DNA from: DASXYG01 sp036502625
GTDB taxonomy: Bacteria; Actinomycetota; Actinomycetes; Streptosporangiales; Streptosporangiaceae
Direction: 5' to 3'
DNA length: 64,000 bases
NCBI GenBank assembly: GCA_036502625.1
Contig: DASXYG010000089.1
Coordinates: 1-64,000 of the forward strand
The notes under the pieces were generated by a model. That model was not told the origin of the DNA. It did not search any database and saw only the letters and a list, made by a program, of their open reading frames with translations. This document shows, in pieces, positions 36,524-46,007 of the stretch. The position numbers and the translations under genes were made by a program. How positions within the stretch are numbered: position 1 is the stretch's first letter; each line of letters begins with the position of its first letter.

Positions 36524-37132
36524 GTGGAGACGAGAACACCGCGCGGCACGGCGCGGCAGCGGCTCGCGGAGACGGCGGCCGAGGAGTTCTACCGGCACGG
36601 CGTGACCGCCAGCGGGGTGGACACCATCGCGGCGCGCGCGGGCGTGTCGAAACCGACGCTCTACGCGCACTTCCGGTCCAAGACCGAGCTGGTCGCCGCG
36701 GCGCTGGAACACCAGCACACCACGCGGCGCGGCCAGGTCGAGCGCCACCTCGCGGCGCTGGCCGGCGTGCCCGCGCGGGAGCGGCTGCTCGCGCTGTTCG
36801 ACTGGCTCGCCGCCCATCAGGCGGCCACCGGCAACCGGGGCTGCGCGTTCGTCGACGCCGCCGCCGAGCTGACGAGCGCCGCCGACGACGCGCCGCGCGC
36901 CGTGGCCCGCGCGCACAAGAGCTGGTGGCGCGGCCTGCTCGCCGGCCTGGCCGCCGAGGCGGGCGCCGCCGACCCCGAGGCGCTCGGCGAGGAACTGCTG
37001 CTGCTCATCGACGGCGCCAACGCCCGCGTGCTCGTCCAGGGCGACGCCGCGCCGGTTGCCCGCGCGCGGGACATCGCCGACGTCCTGATCACCGCCCGTA
37101 CGCGCGGCGCGGCCGCCGGAGGCCGCTCGTGA
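36524..37132 (+). CDS. TetR family transcriptional repressor
   Basis: 202 residues. The N-terminal helix-turn-helix is typical (ETAAEEFYRHGVTASGVDTI, AGVSKPTLYAHFRSKTELVA). The all-helical ligand domain has GNRGCAFVDAAAELTSAADD, a pattern seen in regulators next to efflux pumps. The stop overlaps the MFS start (GTGA), so it most likely controls that transporter and itself through the dyad just upstream. The ligand is unknown. The pair sits in the otherwise conserved dnaJ-rsmE interval. Confidence 0.9.
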   Translation: METRTPRGTARQRLAETAAEEFYRHGVTASGVDTIAARAGVSKPTLYAHFRSKTELVAAALEHQHTTRRGQVERHLAALAGVPARERLLALFDWLAAHQAATGNRGCAFVDAAAELTSAADDAPRAVARAHKSWWRGLLAGLAAEAGAADPEALGEELLLLIDGANARVLVQGDAAPVARARDIADVLITARTRGAAAGGRS

Positions 37133-38349
37133 CGGACACCGCAACCGACACGTCCCGGCGCACCGCGAACGCGCTGCCGCTCGCGCTGGCGCTGATGGCC
37201 GGCCCGGCCGTGGCGCTCGGGCTCGCCCGGTTCGCGTACGCGCTCGTGCTCCCCGACATGCGCGCCGACCTGCACTGGTCGTTCGCGGTCGCGGGCGCGC
37301 TCAACACCGCGAACGCCCTCGGCTACCTCGTCGGCGCCCTGGTCACCGTGCCGATCGCGGCGCGGGTGGGCGAGCGGTGGGCGTTCGCCGGCGGGCTGAT
37401 CGTGACGATCGCGGCGCTGTTCGGCTCCGCGGTGACCGGAGAGGTCGGCGTGCTGCTGGTGACGCGGCTGCTCGCCGGGGCCAGCGGCGCGGTGGTGTTC
37501 GTGGTCGGCGGCGGGCTGGTCGCCCGGCTCGGGTTCGGCCGCTCCACCCGTACGTCCACGATGCTGCTCGGCGTCTACTTCGCCGGCCCCGGCGCGGGGA
37601 TCGTGGCGTCCGGGCTGCTCGTGCCCGCGGCGCTGACCACGGGATCGTGGCGGTGGGCGTGGCTGGCGCTCGGCGCCCTGGGCGTGCTCGCGCTCGCGGT
37701 GGCCGTGCCCGCGGCGTGGCGGGTGCCCGAGGTGCGGCCGGCGCGCGGGCGCGGGGGCGGGCGGTGGCCGGTGCGCCCGCTGGCGTGGCTGCTGGTCGCG
37801 TACACGCTGTTCGGCGCGGGCTACATCGCGTACATGACGTTCATCGTGGCGTACCTCCAGCGGCACGGCGCGGGCGGCACGGAGATCACCGTGTTCTGGG
37901 CGGTGCTCGGCCTGATGTCGGTGGCCGCCGGGTTCCTCTGGGGCCACGTGCTCGGCCGGATGCCGATCGGCGCGGGCATGGCGATGATCCTGCTGATCCT
38001 CACCGTGGGGGCCGCGCTGCCGCTGGTGCCGGGCGGGCTGGCGCCGGTGTACGCGTCGGCCGTGGTCTTCGGTGGAACGTTCCTGACGGTCGTGACCGCG
38101 ACGACCGCCGCCGTGCGCCGCACCCTGGAGCAGCGCCACTGGACGCCCGCGATCGCCGGGATGACGGTGGCGTTCGCGCTCGGCCAGTGCGTGGGCCCGG
38201 TGCTGGCCGGGGCGTTGTCGGACCGCGCCGGCGGGGTGCGCACCGGCCTGCTGATCGGCGCCGGCCTGCTGCTCCTCGGCGCGGCGGCCGCCGCCACGCA
38301 CCGCACCCGGCGTACGGACACCGGGCGCGGCCTAGGATCACCTGGGTGA
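37129..38349 (+). CDS. MFS transporter (YbfB/YjiJ-like)
   Basis: A 406-residue protein with about 12 membrane segments. It opens NALPLALALMAGPAVALGLA, RFAYALVLPDMRADLHWSFA and NTANALGYLVGALVT, a pattern of the YbfB/YjiJ branch of the major facilitator superfamily. The central loop is basic (RPARGRGGGRW). Substrate is unknown, and an exporter of the ligand sensed by the TetR protein is a reasonable inference. It is coupled to tetR and to rsmE by GTGA overlaps at both ends, so rsmE is probably cotranscribed with it. Confidence 0.85.
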   Translation: MTDTATDTSRRTANALPLALALMAGPAVALGLARFAYALVLPDMRADLHWSFAVAGALNTANALGYLVGALVTVPIAARVGERWAFAGGLIVTIAALFGSAVTGEVGVLLVTRLLAGASGAVVFVVGGGLVARLGFGRSTRTSTMLLGVYFAGPGAGIVASGLLVPAALTTGSWRWAWLALGALGVLALAVAVPAAWRVPEVRPARGRGGGRWPVRPLAWLLVAYTLFGAGYIAYMTFIVAYLQRHGAGGTEITVFWAVLGLMSVAAGFLWGHVLGRMPIGAGMAMILLILTVGAALPLVPGGLAPVYASAVVFGGTFLTVVTATTAAVRRTLEQRHWTPAIAGMTVAFALGQCVGPVLAGALSDRAGGVRTGLLIGAGLLLLGAAAAATHRTRRTDTGRGLGSPG

Positions 38350-39077
38350 GCGCGCCCGTCTTCCTCGCCGAGACCACCCAGCTCGACCACGACCACGTCA
38401 CGCTGACCGGGCCGGAGGGCCGCCACGCCGCGACCGTGCGTCGGCTGCGTCCCGGCGAGCGCGTCGACCTCACCGACGGCGCCGGGCGCTACGTACGCGG
38501 CGAGGTGACCGCCGCGCGGAAGGACACCCTGGAGGTCGCCGTCCACGACCGCGCGGACGTGCCCGCGCCGGTGCCCGCGCTCGTCGTCGTGCAGGCGCTG
38601 GCCAAGGGCGACCGGGGCGAGCTGGCCGTGGAGACCATGACCGAGGTCGGCGTCGACGCGATCGTGCCGTGGGAGGCCGCCCACTGCGTGGCCCGCTGGC
38701 GCGGCGACCGCGCGGCCAAGGGCGTGGCCAAGTGGCGGGCAACGGCGCGCGAGGCCGCGAAGCAGGCGAGGCGCGCGTGGTTCCCCGAGGTCATGGACGT
38801 CGCGGAGACGTCCGAGGTGGTCCGGCGGCTCGCTGACGCGGAGCTCGCGGTGGTGCTGCACGAGGCGGCCGCCGAGCCGCTGTCGGCGCTCGACCTGCCG
38901 GAGTCCGGCACGGTGGTCGCGGTGGTCGGCCCCGAGGGCGGTGTCAGCGAGGAGGAGATCGCCGCGTTCACCGCGGCCGGGGCCCGTAGCGTGCGCCTCG
39001 GGCCGACGGTGCTGCGTACGTCAACGGCGGGCGCGGCCGCCGCGGCCGTCATCCAGGCGCGCTGCGGCCGCTGGTGA
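38346..39077 (+). CDS. rsmE: 16S rRNA (uracil1498-N3)-methyltransferase
   Basis: A 243-residue SPOUT methyltransferase that modifies U1498 of 16S rRNA in the 30S subunit. An N-terminal PUA-like part (EGRHAATVRRLRPGERVDLTDGAG split by strands) precedes the knotted SAM-binding part: ALAKGDRGELAVETMTEVG, VVGPEGGVSEEEI, VRLGPTVLRTSTAGAAAAAV. rsmE normally follows dnaJ directly in actinobacteria. Here two genes intervene. The GTG start overlaps the MFS stop. Confidence 0.95.
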   Translation: MSAPVFLAETTQLDHDHVTLTGPEGRHAATVRRLRPGERVDLTDGAGRYVRGEVTAARKDTLEVAVHDRADVPAPVPALVVVQALAKGDRGELAVETMTEVGVDAIVPWEAAHCVARWRGDRAAKGVAKWRATAREAAKQARRAWFPEVMDVAETSEVVRRLADAELAVVLHEAAAEPLSALDLPESGTVVAVVGPEGGVSEEEIAAFTAAGARSVRLGPTVLRTSTAGAAAAAVIQARCGRW

Positions 39078-39086
39078 ACGCCCCCA

Positions 39087-39770
39087 TCACGGAGAAGACG
39101 CCGGATCCGGGTTGGAATCCGACGGGTGCGGGTTCGCGGTCGGGGAGTCCGACGTGGCCGGCGGCGGCGAGGAGTGCGGCGGGGGAGAGTCCGGCGGGGT
39201 GGTCGGATGCGTCGGCTCCGTCGGCCGGGTCGACGACGTGGGCATCGGGGTGTGCGAATCGCAGGCGCTCGGCGAGGTGCTCGCACGCGGGGTGTGCAGC
39301 GCGGTGACCGTACCCCCGCCGCCGGTGGGCGGCGGACCGCACGGGCCGCCGCCGGGACCCTGGCTCGGCCCGTTCGTGCCCGTGGGCGTCGCGGCGGGGT
39401 TGGAGCCGTTCGTCGGGTAACCCTGGGTGTTCGTCGGCGCGTTGATCGGCGTGGAGTTGCCCGACGGGGTGTTCGGCGAGCCGCCGAGCGCGGTGAGCAC
39501 GGTATGCCGGATGCCCGGGGTGCCCGCCATCACCACGGCGGCGATGACGAACGCGCCGCCGACGGCCAGCGCCGGGCGCAGCCACGGCACGGCCATCGTC
39601 TCGCCGGGCCGCATCCAGGGCATCTGCCACCAGGCGCGGTTCTCCTCGCTCGCTTGTGTACGGGCGCGGATGCGCTCGAGCCCCTCCGCAGACGGCGTGC
39701 ACTCCTCCGCCTCCGCACGGAGCACGCGGCGCAGGACCTCGCCGTACTCGTCGTCATGCGGCTGTGTCAT
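39087..39770 (-). CDS. Probable anti-sigma/membrane partner of the ECF sigma factor
   Basis: 227 residues. A cytoplasmic N-terminus of about 65 residues (DDEYGEVLRRVLRAEAEECT, EGLERIRARTQ) is followed by one membrane helix (LAVGGAFVIAAVVMAGTPG). An outside tail of about 130 residues is Pro/Ser/Thr/Asn/Gly-rich with two Cys. Its ATG overlaps the sigma gene stop (ATGA), the usual arrangement of sigma/anti-sigma pairs. The N-terminus lacks the HxxxCxxC zinc motif of ZAS anti-sigma factors, so the regulatory role is inferred from position and topology only. Confidence 0.65.
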   Translation of the reverse strand: MTQPHDDEYGEVLRRVLRAEAEECTPSAEGLERIRARTQASEENRAWWQMPWMRPGETMAVPWLRPALAVGGAFVIAAVVMAGTPGIRHTVLTALGGSPNTPSGNSTPINAPTNTQGYPTNGSNPAATPTGTNGPSQGPGGGPCGPPPTGGGGTVTALHTPRASTSPSACDSHTPMPTSSTRPTEPTHPTTPPDSPPPHSSPPPATSDSPTANPHPSDSNPDPASSP

Positions 39771-40360
39771 GACACCTGCTCCAATACCGAACGCAGGGCG
39801 GCCATGCCACGTGCGGTGTGACTCTTCACGGCTCCTCGACTGATCCCCATCGCTTCGGCGATCTGAGCTTCGGACAGATCGCCGTAGTACCGCAGTACCA
39901 GGGCCTCGCGCTGCCGCCCCGGCAGCGCGCGCAGCGCCTCGATCACCGCGGACCTCTCCAGCAGGCCCATCGCGCCGTGTTCGGCGCTGGGGGCGTCAGG
40001 GAGGCCTTTGGGGGCGTATTTCTCCGCCACCGCGCGATGACGCAGCACTGACCGCGACCGATTCACCACGGACTGCCTGAGGTACGACAGCGCCTTGTCG
40101 GGATCGCGGAGCCGCCGCCAGGCGCCGTGCATGGCCACGAATGAGTCCTGCACGACTTCCTCGGCGGTGGCGACGTCGCGCACCAGGAGCGCTGAGAGGC
40201 GGACGAGCGCACGGAAATTCGCGCTGTACAAGGCGGTCACCGCCTCGTCAGCATCCCATGCGATCCTCGACCTCTCCTGCGCCACCGGGACTCCGGCCAC
40301 CAGGGTTTCGGTCACATCAGTGGGACGCTCGCCCTTAGCGCGGGGTTTACGAAAGGGCAT
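39767..40360 (-). CDS. ECF RNA polymerase sigma factor (SigE-family)
   Basis: 197 residues. Region 2 is visible in ALYSANFRALVRLSALLVRD, TAEEVVQDSFVAMHGAWRRL and ALSYLRQSVVNRSRSVLRHR. Region 4 is LRALPGRQREALVLRYYGDL, SEAQIAEAMGISRGAVKSHT. The pattern is that of the SigE-like family abundant in actinomycetes. A 35-residue N-terminal extension is basic then acidic. AAAGAAG lies just before the ATG. It is followed by a coupled membrane protein, its likely regulator. The two genes interrupt the rsmE-HIT-phoH order on the opposite strand. Confidence 0.9.
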   Translation of the reverse strand: MPFRKPRAKGERPTDVTETLVAGVPVAQERSRIAWDADEAVTALYSANFRALVRLSALLVRDVATAEEVVQDSFVAMHGAWRRLRDPDKALSYLRQSVVNRSRSVLRHRAVAEKYAPKGLPDAPSAEHGAMGLLERSAVIEALRALPGRQREALVLRYYGDLSEAQIAEAMGISRGAVKSHTARGMAALRSVLEQVS

Positions 40361-40682
40361 GCTTCTTTCTCAAGTCATCTCGGGGCGGGCTCGCCGTCAC
40401 GCACGCGCACGGCGCTGGTTCGCGTGTGTTCATCACCCAGCGTCACCCAGAACGTGTCCGATTACACGACCGTGGCCACCCCCGGCCGTATCGGGTCAGG
40501 CCATGAGCCGTCGCCAGTGATCCAAGACTAACGGCCGTACGGGGCTGATGGCGGCGCGTGGCGGAAAACCGGGCCGCGCCGGGGAACGGGGGTCGCTTGT
40601 GCCTGGGGACTTCCGTACGATGCTTGGCCAAGATCGCTGATACCCGGCCGCCGCGGGCGCGCCGTAGCGCGGGAGGGACGAG
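40361..40682. other. 322-base divergent intergenic region, sigma factor / HIT
   Basis: No gene. It must hold the promoters of the ECF sigma operon (leftward) and of the HIT-phoH-ybeY operon (rightward). The part next to the sigma gene (40361-40460) contains a CACCCAGCGTCACCCAG direct repeat, two CACCCAG copies 9 bases apart (about 40435-40450). I see no convincing -35/-10 pair. Confidence 0.4.
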
Positions 40683-41066
40683 TTGGCTGAGTCTTCCGGG
40701 TCGGCGGGCGCGGGGGCGCCGGTCGCCGACTGCCTGTTCTGCAAGATCGTCGGCGGCGAGGTGCCCGCCACCGTGGTGCGCGAGACGCCGCGCGCGCTCG
40801 CGTTCCGTGACATCAATCCGCAGGCGCCCACGCACGTCCTCGTGATCCCCCGCGCGCACTACCGCGACGCCGCCGCGCTCGCGGAGGCCGACGCGGGGCT
40901 GCTCGACGAGGTGGTGCGCACGGCCGCCGCGGTGGCCGAGGCCGACGGCGTGGCCGAGGGCGGCTACCGGATCGTCTTCAACACCGGGCGCGAAGCCGGG
41001 CAGACGGTGTTCCACGTCCACGCGCACGTCCTCGGTGGCCGTGGCCTCGGCTGGCCACCCGGATGA
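40683..41066 (+). CDS. HIT domain nucleotide-binding protein
   Basis: A 127-residue histidine-triad protein of the HINT type, which hydrolyses purine phosphoramidates. DCLFCKIVGGEVPATVV at the N-terminus, THVLVIPRAHYRDAAAL in the middle and the catalytic triad HVHAHVLGGRGLGWPPG at the end are diagnostic. TTG is the start, with GGGAGGG 4 bases before it. It is the first gene of the run HIT-phoH-ybeY-corC. The CLFCK cysteines are those of zinc-binding HINT relatives. Confidence 0.93.
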   Translation: MAESSGSAGAGAPVADCLFCKIVGGEVPATVVRETPRALAFRDINPQAPTHVLVIPRAHYRDAAALAEADAGLLDEVVRTAAAVAEADGVAEGGYRIVFNTGREAGQTVFHVHAHVLGGRGLGWPPG

Positions 41067-41208
41067 CGCCGCGGAAAACCGGCGGACACCCCCGGTAGGC
41101 ACCGAATACCCTCGGTGGGAAGCAGCGTCACACGCCCGGTGTTGTCGGTGCGGATCGATAAGATGGATGCACCGGGTCCGGTTGCGGGCCCATCGTAGGA
41201 AAGGCGGG

Positions 41209-42339
<1,131 letters not shown>

Positions 42340-42341
42340 CC

Positions 42342-42827
42342 ATGAGCATCGACGTGGCGAACGAGTCGGGCGCGGAGGTGGACGAGACCGCCCTGGCCGC
42401 GCTGGCGCGGCACGTCCTCGACCGCATGGGCGTCCACCCGCTCGCCGAGCTGTCCATCGTCTGCGTGGACGAGTCCACCATGAGCGACCTCCACGAGAAG
42501 TGGATGGACGAACCCGGCCCGACCGACGTCCTCGCGTTCCCGATGGACGAACTGCGCCCCGGGTCCGCGCGCGACGAGGACGACGAACCGGAGCAGGGCC
42601 TGCTCGGCGACGTCGTGCTGTGCCCCGAGGTGGCCCGCCGCCAGGGCGAGCAGGCCGGCCACGGCACGACCGACGAGCTGCACCTCCTGTGCACGCACGG
42701 CATCCTCCACCTCCTCGGCTACGACCACGCCGAGCCCGACGAGCACCGCGAGATGTTCGGCATCCAGGCCGAGCTGCTCGCGTCGTGGCGCGAGCTGCGC
42801 AGCCAGTCCGGGGACGTACCGGGATGA
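42342..42827 (+). CDS. ybeY: Endoribonuclease YbeY
   Basis: A 161-residue zinc-dependent RNase needed for 16S rRNA 3' end maturation and ribosome quality control. The three zinc His are in LLCTHGILHLLGYDHAEPDEHR (H3xH5xH pattern HGxLHLxGYDH). Upstream segments SIVCVDESTMSDLHEKWMDE and GPTDVLAFPMDE match the family, and EQGLLGDVVLCPE the core strand. It lies between phoH and corC. Confidence 0.97.
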   Translation: MSIDVANESGAEVDETALAALARHVLDRMGVHPLAELSIVCVDESTMSDLHEKWMDEPGPTDVLAFPMDELRPGSARDEDDEPEQGLLGDVVLCPEVARRQGEQAGHGTTDELHLLCTHGILHLLGYDHAEPDEHREMFGIQAELLASWRELRSQSGDVPG

Positions 42828-42837
42828 CCCCGGGCCG

Positions 42838-44154
42838 ATGATGATCGTCGTTGCGGTCGTGCTGACCGCGCTCGGCTGGCTGTTCGCGGCGGCCGAGACG
42901 GCGCTCGGCCGCGTCTCCCGCGTCCGCGTCGCCGACCTCGTCCGCGACCGGCGGCGCGGGGCCGACCGCCTGGCCGAGGTGCTGGCCGACGCGCCGCGCT
43001 ACGTCAGCCTGATCCTGCTGCTGCGGGTCGTCTGCGAGGTCACGGTCACGGTGATCGTCACCGTGGCGTTCACCCACGCGATGGGCGCCACGTGGCGCGC
43101 GTTCGTGTCGGCCGCCGTGGTGATGGTGCTGGTCAGCTACGTCGCCGTGGGCGTGTCCCCGCGTACGATCGGCCGCCAGCATCCGGATACGGTCTCGCTG
43201 GTCGCGGCCAGCGTGATCGCGCCGCTGACCCGGGTCCTCGGGCCGCTGCCGAAGCTGCTGATCCTGCTGGGCAACGCGCTCACCCCCGGCAAGGGGTTCC
43301 GCGACGGCCCGTTCACCACCGAGGCGGAGCTGCGCGACCTGGTCGACCTCGCCGAGCAGCGGCAGCTCATCGAGCCGGGCGAGCGGCAGATGATCCACTC
43401 CGTGTTCGAGCTCGGCGACACCCTCGTCCGCGAGGTCATGGTCCCGCGTACCGACATGGTGTTCATCGAGCGCACCCGCACCCTGCGGCAGGGCCTGTCG
43501 CTGGCGCTGCGCAGCGGCTTCTCCCGCATCCCGGTCGTGGGCGAGAACTCCGACGACGTCGTCGGCATCGCCTACCTCAAGGACCTCGTGCGCCGGGTGT
43601 ACGACTACCGCGAGGGCGAGTCCGTCGAGACGATCGACTCCGTGATGCGCCCCGCGACGTACGTACCGGACAGCAAGCCGATCGACGGCCTCATGCGCGA
43701 GATGCAGGCCCGGCAGATCCACGTCGCGATCGTGATCGACGAATACGGCGGCACCGCCGGCCTCGTCACCATCGAGGACATCCTGGAGGAGATCGTCGGG
43801 GAGATCGCCGACGAGTACGACCAGGAGGAGCCGCGGGTGGAGCGGCTCGGCGGCGGCGCGATGCGCGTCACGGCCCGGCTCCCGGTGGAGGACCTCGCCG
43901 AGCTGTTCGACGTGGAGATCTCCGCCGACGACGTGGAGACGGTGTCGGGCCTGCTCGCGGGGGCGCTCGGCCGGGTGCCGATCGCCGGGTCCACGGCCAC
44001 GGTCGCGGGGCTGAAGCTGACCGCCGAGAGCCTCACGGGCCGCCGCAACCGCATCAAGACCATCCTGGTCGAGCATGCCGATGCGGCCGGGTCCGAGCCG
44101 GACGCCGGGTCCGCGGACGGCCTGGCGCAGTCCGACGACCACGCCGACGCCTAG
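42838..44154 (+). CDS. CNNM/CorC family transporter-associated protein (DUF21, CBS pair)
   Basis: 438 residues. An N-terminal DUF21 membrane domain with about three helices (VVAVVLTALGWLFAAAETALG, YVSLILLLRVVCEVTVTV, AVVMVLVSYVAVGVSP) precedes a CBS pair (VREVMVPRTDMVFIERTRTL, IPVVGENSDDVVGIAYLKDL, VAIVIDEYGGTAGLVTIEDI). A CorC_HlyC FAD-like domain closes it (MRVTARLPVEDLAELFDVEI). Such proteins are implicated in magnesium or cobalt efflux. The ATG lies 10 bases after the ybeY stop. Confidence 0.92.
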   Translation: MMIVVAVVLTALGWLFAAAETALGRVSRVRVADLVRDRRRGADRLAEVLADAPRYVSLILLLRVVCEVTVTVIVTVAFTHAMGATWRAFVSAAVVMVLVSYVAVGVSPRTIGRQHPDTVSLVAASVIAPLTRVLGPLPKLLILLGNALTPGKGFRDGPFTTEAELRDLVDLAEQRQLIEPGERQMIHSVFELGDTLVREVMVPRTDMVFIERTRTLRQGLSLALRSGFSRIPVVGENSDDVVGIAYLKDLVRRVYDYREGESVETIDSVMRPATYVPDSKPIDGLMREMQARQIHVAIVIDEYGGTAGLVTIEDILEEIVGEIADEYDQEEPRVERLGGGAMRVTARLPVEDLAELFDVEISADDVETVSGLLAGALGRVPIAGSTATVAGLKLTAESLTGRRNRIKTILVEHADAAGSEPDAGSADGLAQSDDHADA

Positions 44155-44200
44155 GCGCCGCCCGGTCCGGGGCGGTTTCGCGTAAATGTACGGCGAACGC

Positions 44201-44206
44201 CATAAT
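44201..44206 (+). promoter_or_regulatory. -10-like box of the first DUF3558-like gene
   Basis: CATAAT lies 26 bases before the ATG, in a leader that is repeated almost identically before the second paralogue (CATGAT, 45973-45978). Both leaders continue CG..GGGCTCA..GTCG..GAGGGG..GCGCGATGG. Confidence 0.4.
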
Positions 44207-44232
44207 GCGCTGGGCTCAGTCGAGGGGGCGCG

Positions 44233-45570
44233 ATGGCCGACGATGAACCGGACGGCGACGGTGCCGAGGCGCCGCCGGAGAAGCCGCCCGGTCGCCGGTG
44301 GCGGACCGTCCTGGGGCGCGTTCTGGCCGTCGGCGTCGCGGTCCTCGGGGTGGCGGCCGTGGCCGTGCCGATCCTGGTGCATTCGTTCGGCACGCCGGAC
44401 ACCCTCGCCGACGTGTACGGCCCGGTCGCCGCGGCCCGTACCGCCGACCACATGGCGTACGGCCCGACCGCCCGCGCCGTGCCGCGCGACTGCGGTGTGC
44501 CGCCCGCGCTGGCGCGCAAGCTCGCCGGCCGGGTGGGCAAGCGGGAGAAGGCGGCGCGCGGCGCGAACACCTGCACCTGGGGCGGCGACGTCCGGTCGCT
44601 GCACTACCTGTCCGTCACGGTGCGGGTGGCCACCGACCGCGGCGGGCGCCCCGATCCCGCGGGCGCGGTCGGCGCCGTCGACCAGATGATCGCCGACGCG
44701 GCCAAACCGAGCGCGGCGCGGAGGACGGGGCCCGTCACGCGGCTGTCCGGGCTGGGGCAGCAGGCCGCCGCGTGGACGCTGATCAAGAAGCGGGCGCGCA
44801 CGCCGCTGCGCCGCCCGCACCGGCCCGGCGTGTACCACGGCACCGCCGTCACCCGGGTGGCGTTCCAGGTGGGGAACGTCGCGGCCGAGATCGGCTACGG
44901 CGGGGTGGACCGCCGCAAGCACGGCCTCGACCTGTCGTTGACGCCGGTCGAGCCGATCACGCTGCGCGGCGCGTTCTCCGCCGCGGCGTCCGTGGCCCGC
45001 GCGGTCGGCGCGCCCGTGCACGAAACCCCGCACCTCAAGAGGCCGTCCGAGGCGCGGGCCGCACGGAACCCGCCGTCCGCCTGCGCGGCCGTGCCGCTGG
45101 CGAGCGTGCGCGCCGCCGCGGGCGACGACGGGCTCGCGCGGCAGCCGGCGAACCCGTACACCGGCCGGGCCGCCGAGCGGGGCATCGCCCGCGACTACTG
45201 CGCGTGGGGCGGCGGCTCCGGCCGCCGGGCGGACGTGGACATGCTGGTCGCGACCGGCGCACCGCCGCTCGGCGACGGCGCGTCCGTGGCCCTCAGGGAC
45301 TACGTGCGCGCCTACCGCGCCGCCCGTGAGACGCCGCCGGGCCGGCCCGGCGCCGCGGTGTTCACCGCGTTGCGCGCCCCCGGCGACGAGGCGTTCGCCG
45401 CGTACGCGACCGGCGGCAGCGGCGGCACCGGCACCGTGGCCATCCGCGTACGCAACATCCGCATCCAGGCGCGCTGCACCGACACCGCCACCGACTCCCC
45501 GGACACCGCCATGAACTGCGCGTACGCGATCGCGACCGCGGTAGCCAAGCGCGTCGCCGCCGCGGCCTAA
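44233..45570 (+). CDS. Membrane-anchored two-domain protein, DUF3558-like, paralogue 1
   Basis: 445 residues. A Pro/acidic N-terminus, then one membrane helix (LAVGVAVLGVAAVAVPILVHS), then an extracytoplasmic part of about 390 residues made of two related units. Each begins with a Cys segment (PRDCGVPPALARKL; PPSACAAVPLASVRAA) and has a second Cys in a CTWGG/CAWGG motif (ANTCTWGG; RDYCAWGG). The last unit ends with two further Cys (ARCTDTATDSPDTAMNCAYA). The Cys...C-x-W pattern is that of DUF3558 lipoproteins. The protein is clearly related to the 46008 gene product (shared DTLxDVxGPVAAARxADH). Function unknown. GAGGGGG precedes the ATG. Confidence 0.7.
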   Translation: MADDEPDGDGAEAPPEKPPGRRWRTVLGRVLAVGVAVLGVAAVAVPILVHSFGTPDTLADVYGPVAAARTADHMAYGPTARAVPRDCGVPPALARKLAGRVGKREKAARGANTCTWGGDVRSLHYLSVTVRVATDRGGRPDPAGAVGAVDQMIADAAKPSAARRTGPVTRLSGLGQQAAAWTLIKKRARTPLRRPHRPGVYHGTAVTRVAFQVGNVAAEIGYGGVDRRKHGLDLSLTPVEPITLRGAFSAAASVARAVGAPVHETPHLKRPSEARAARNPPSACAAVPLASVRAAAGDDGLARQPANPYTGRAAERGIARDYCAWGGGSGRRADVDMLVATGAPPLGDGASVALRDYVRAYRAARETPPGRPGAAVFTALRAPGDEAFAAYATGGSGGTGTVAIRVRNIRIQARCTDTATDSPDTAMNCAYAIATAVAKRVAAAA

Positions 45571-45580
45571 GATTTCCCGC

Positions 45581-45919
45581 GTGACCGAATCGCAGCTCGA
45601 TCCCGAAGACGCCAAGCTCATCACGCTCGCCCGGTCCAGCCGGGCGCGGTCCGGCACGGCGAGCGGTGCGGCGGTGCGTGACGAGACCGGCCGTACGTAC
45701 ACCGCCGCCGACGTGGCGCTGCCGTCGCTGCGCCTGTCCGCGCTGCGGCTCGCGGTGGCGACGGCCGCGTCCAGCGGCGCGACCCGGCTGGAGGCGGCGG
45801 CCGTGGTGGGCGCGGAGGACCCGGGCGAGGACGACCTGGCCGCCGTGCGCGATCTCGGCCCGGCGCCGGTGCACGTCGCGGACGCGGACGGCACGCCGCG
45901 CGGCGTCCGGCCGTCCTGA
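45581..45919 (+). CDS. Cytidine-deaminase-like fold protein without zinc ligands
   Basis: 112 residues. Its position between corC and era, and segments such as DAKLITLARSSRARSGTASG and AAVRDETGRTYTAADVAL, match the small cytidine-deaminase-like gene conserved there in actinobacteria. The order SLRLSALRLAVATAASSGAT corresponds to the helix that normally carries the (H/C)AE motif. Here no Cys occurs anywhere and no HAE/CAE or PCxxC motif exists, so it cannot bind catalytic zinc as a true deaminase does. TAAGAT (45568-45573) overlaps the upstream stop codon and lies 7 bases before the GTG, suggesting its own leaderless promoter. Confidence 0.7.
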   Translation: MTESQLDPEDAKLITLARSSRARSGTASGAAVRDETGRTYTAADVALPSLRLSALRLAVATAASSGATRLEAAAVVGAEDPGEDDLAAVRDLGPAPVHVADADGTPRGVRPS

Positions 45920-46007
45920 CCCGCCCCACCAGAGGATTTGGGAACCGCTTTACTTTCCGCTCCGTCCAACGGCATGATTCGGGGCTCATGTCGGCGAGGG
46001 GAGCGCG

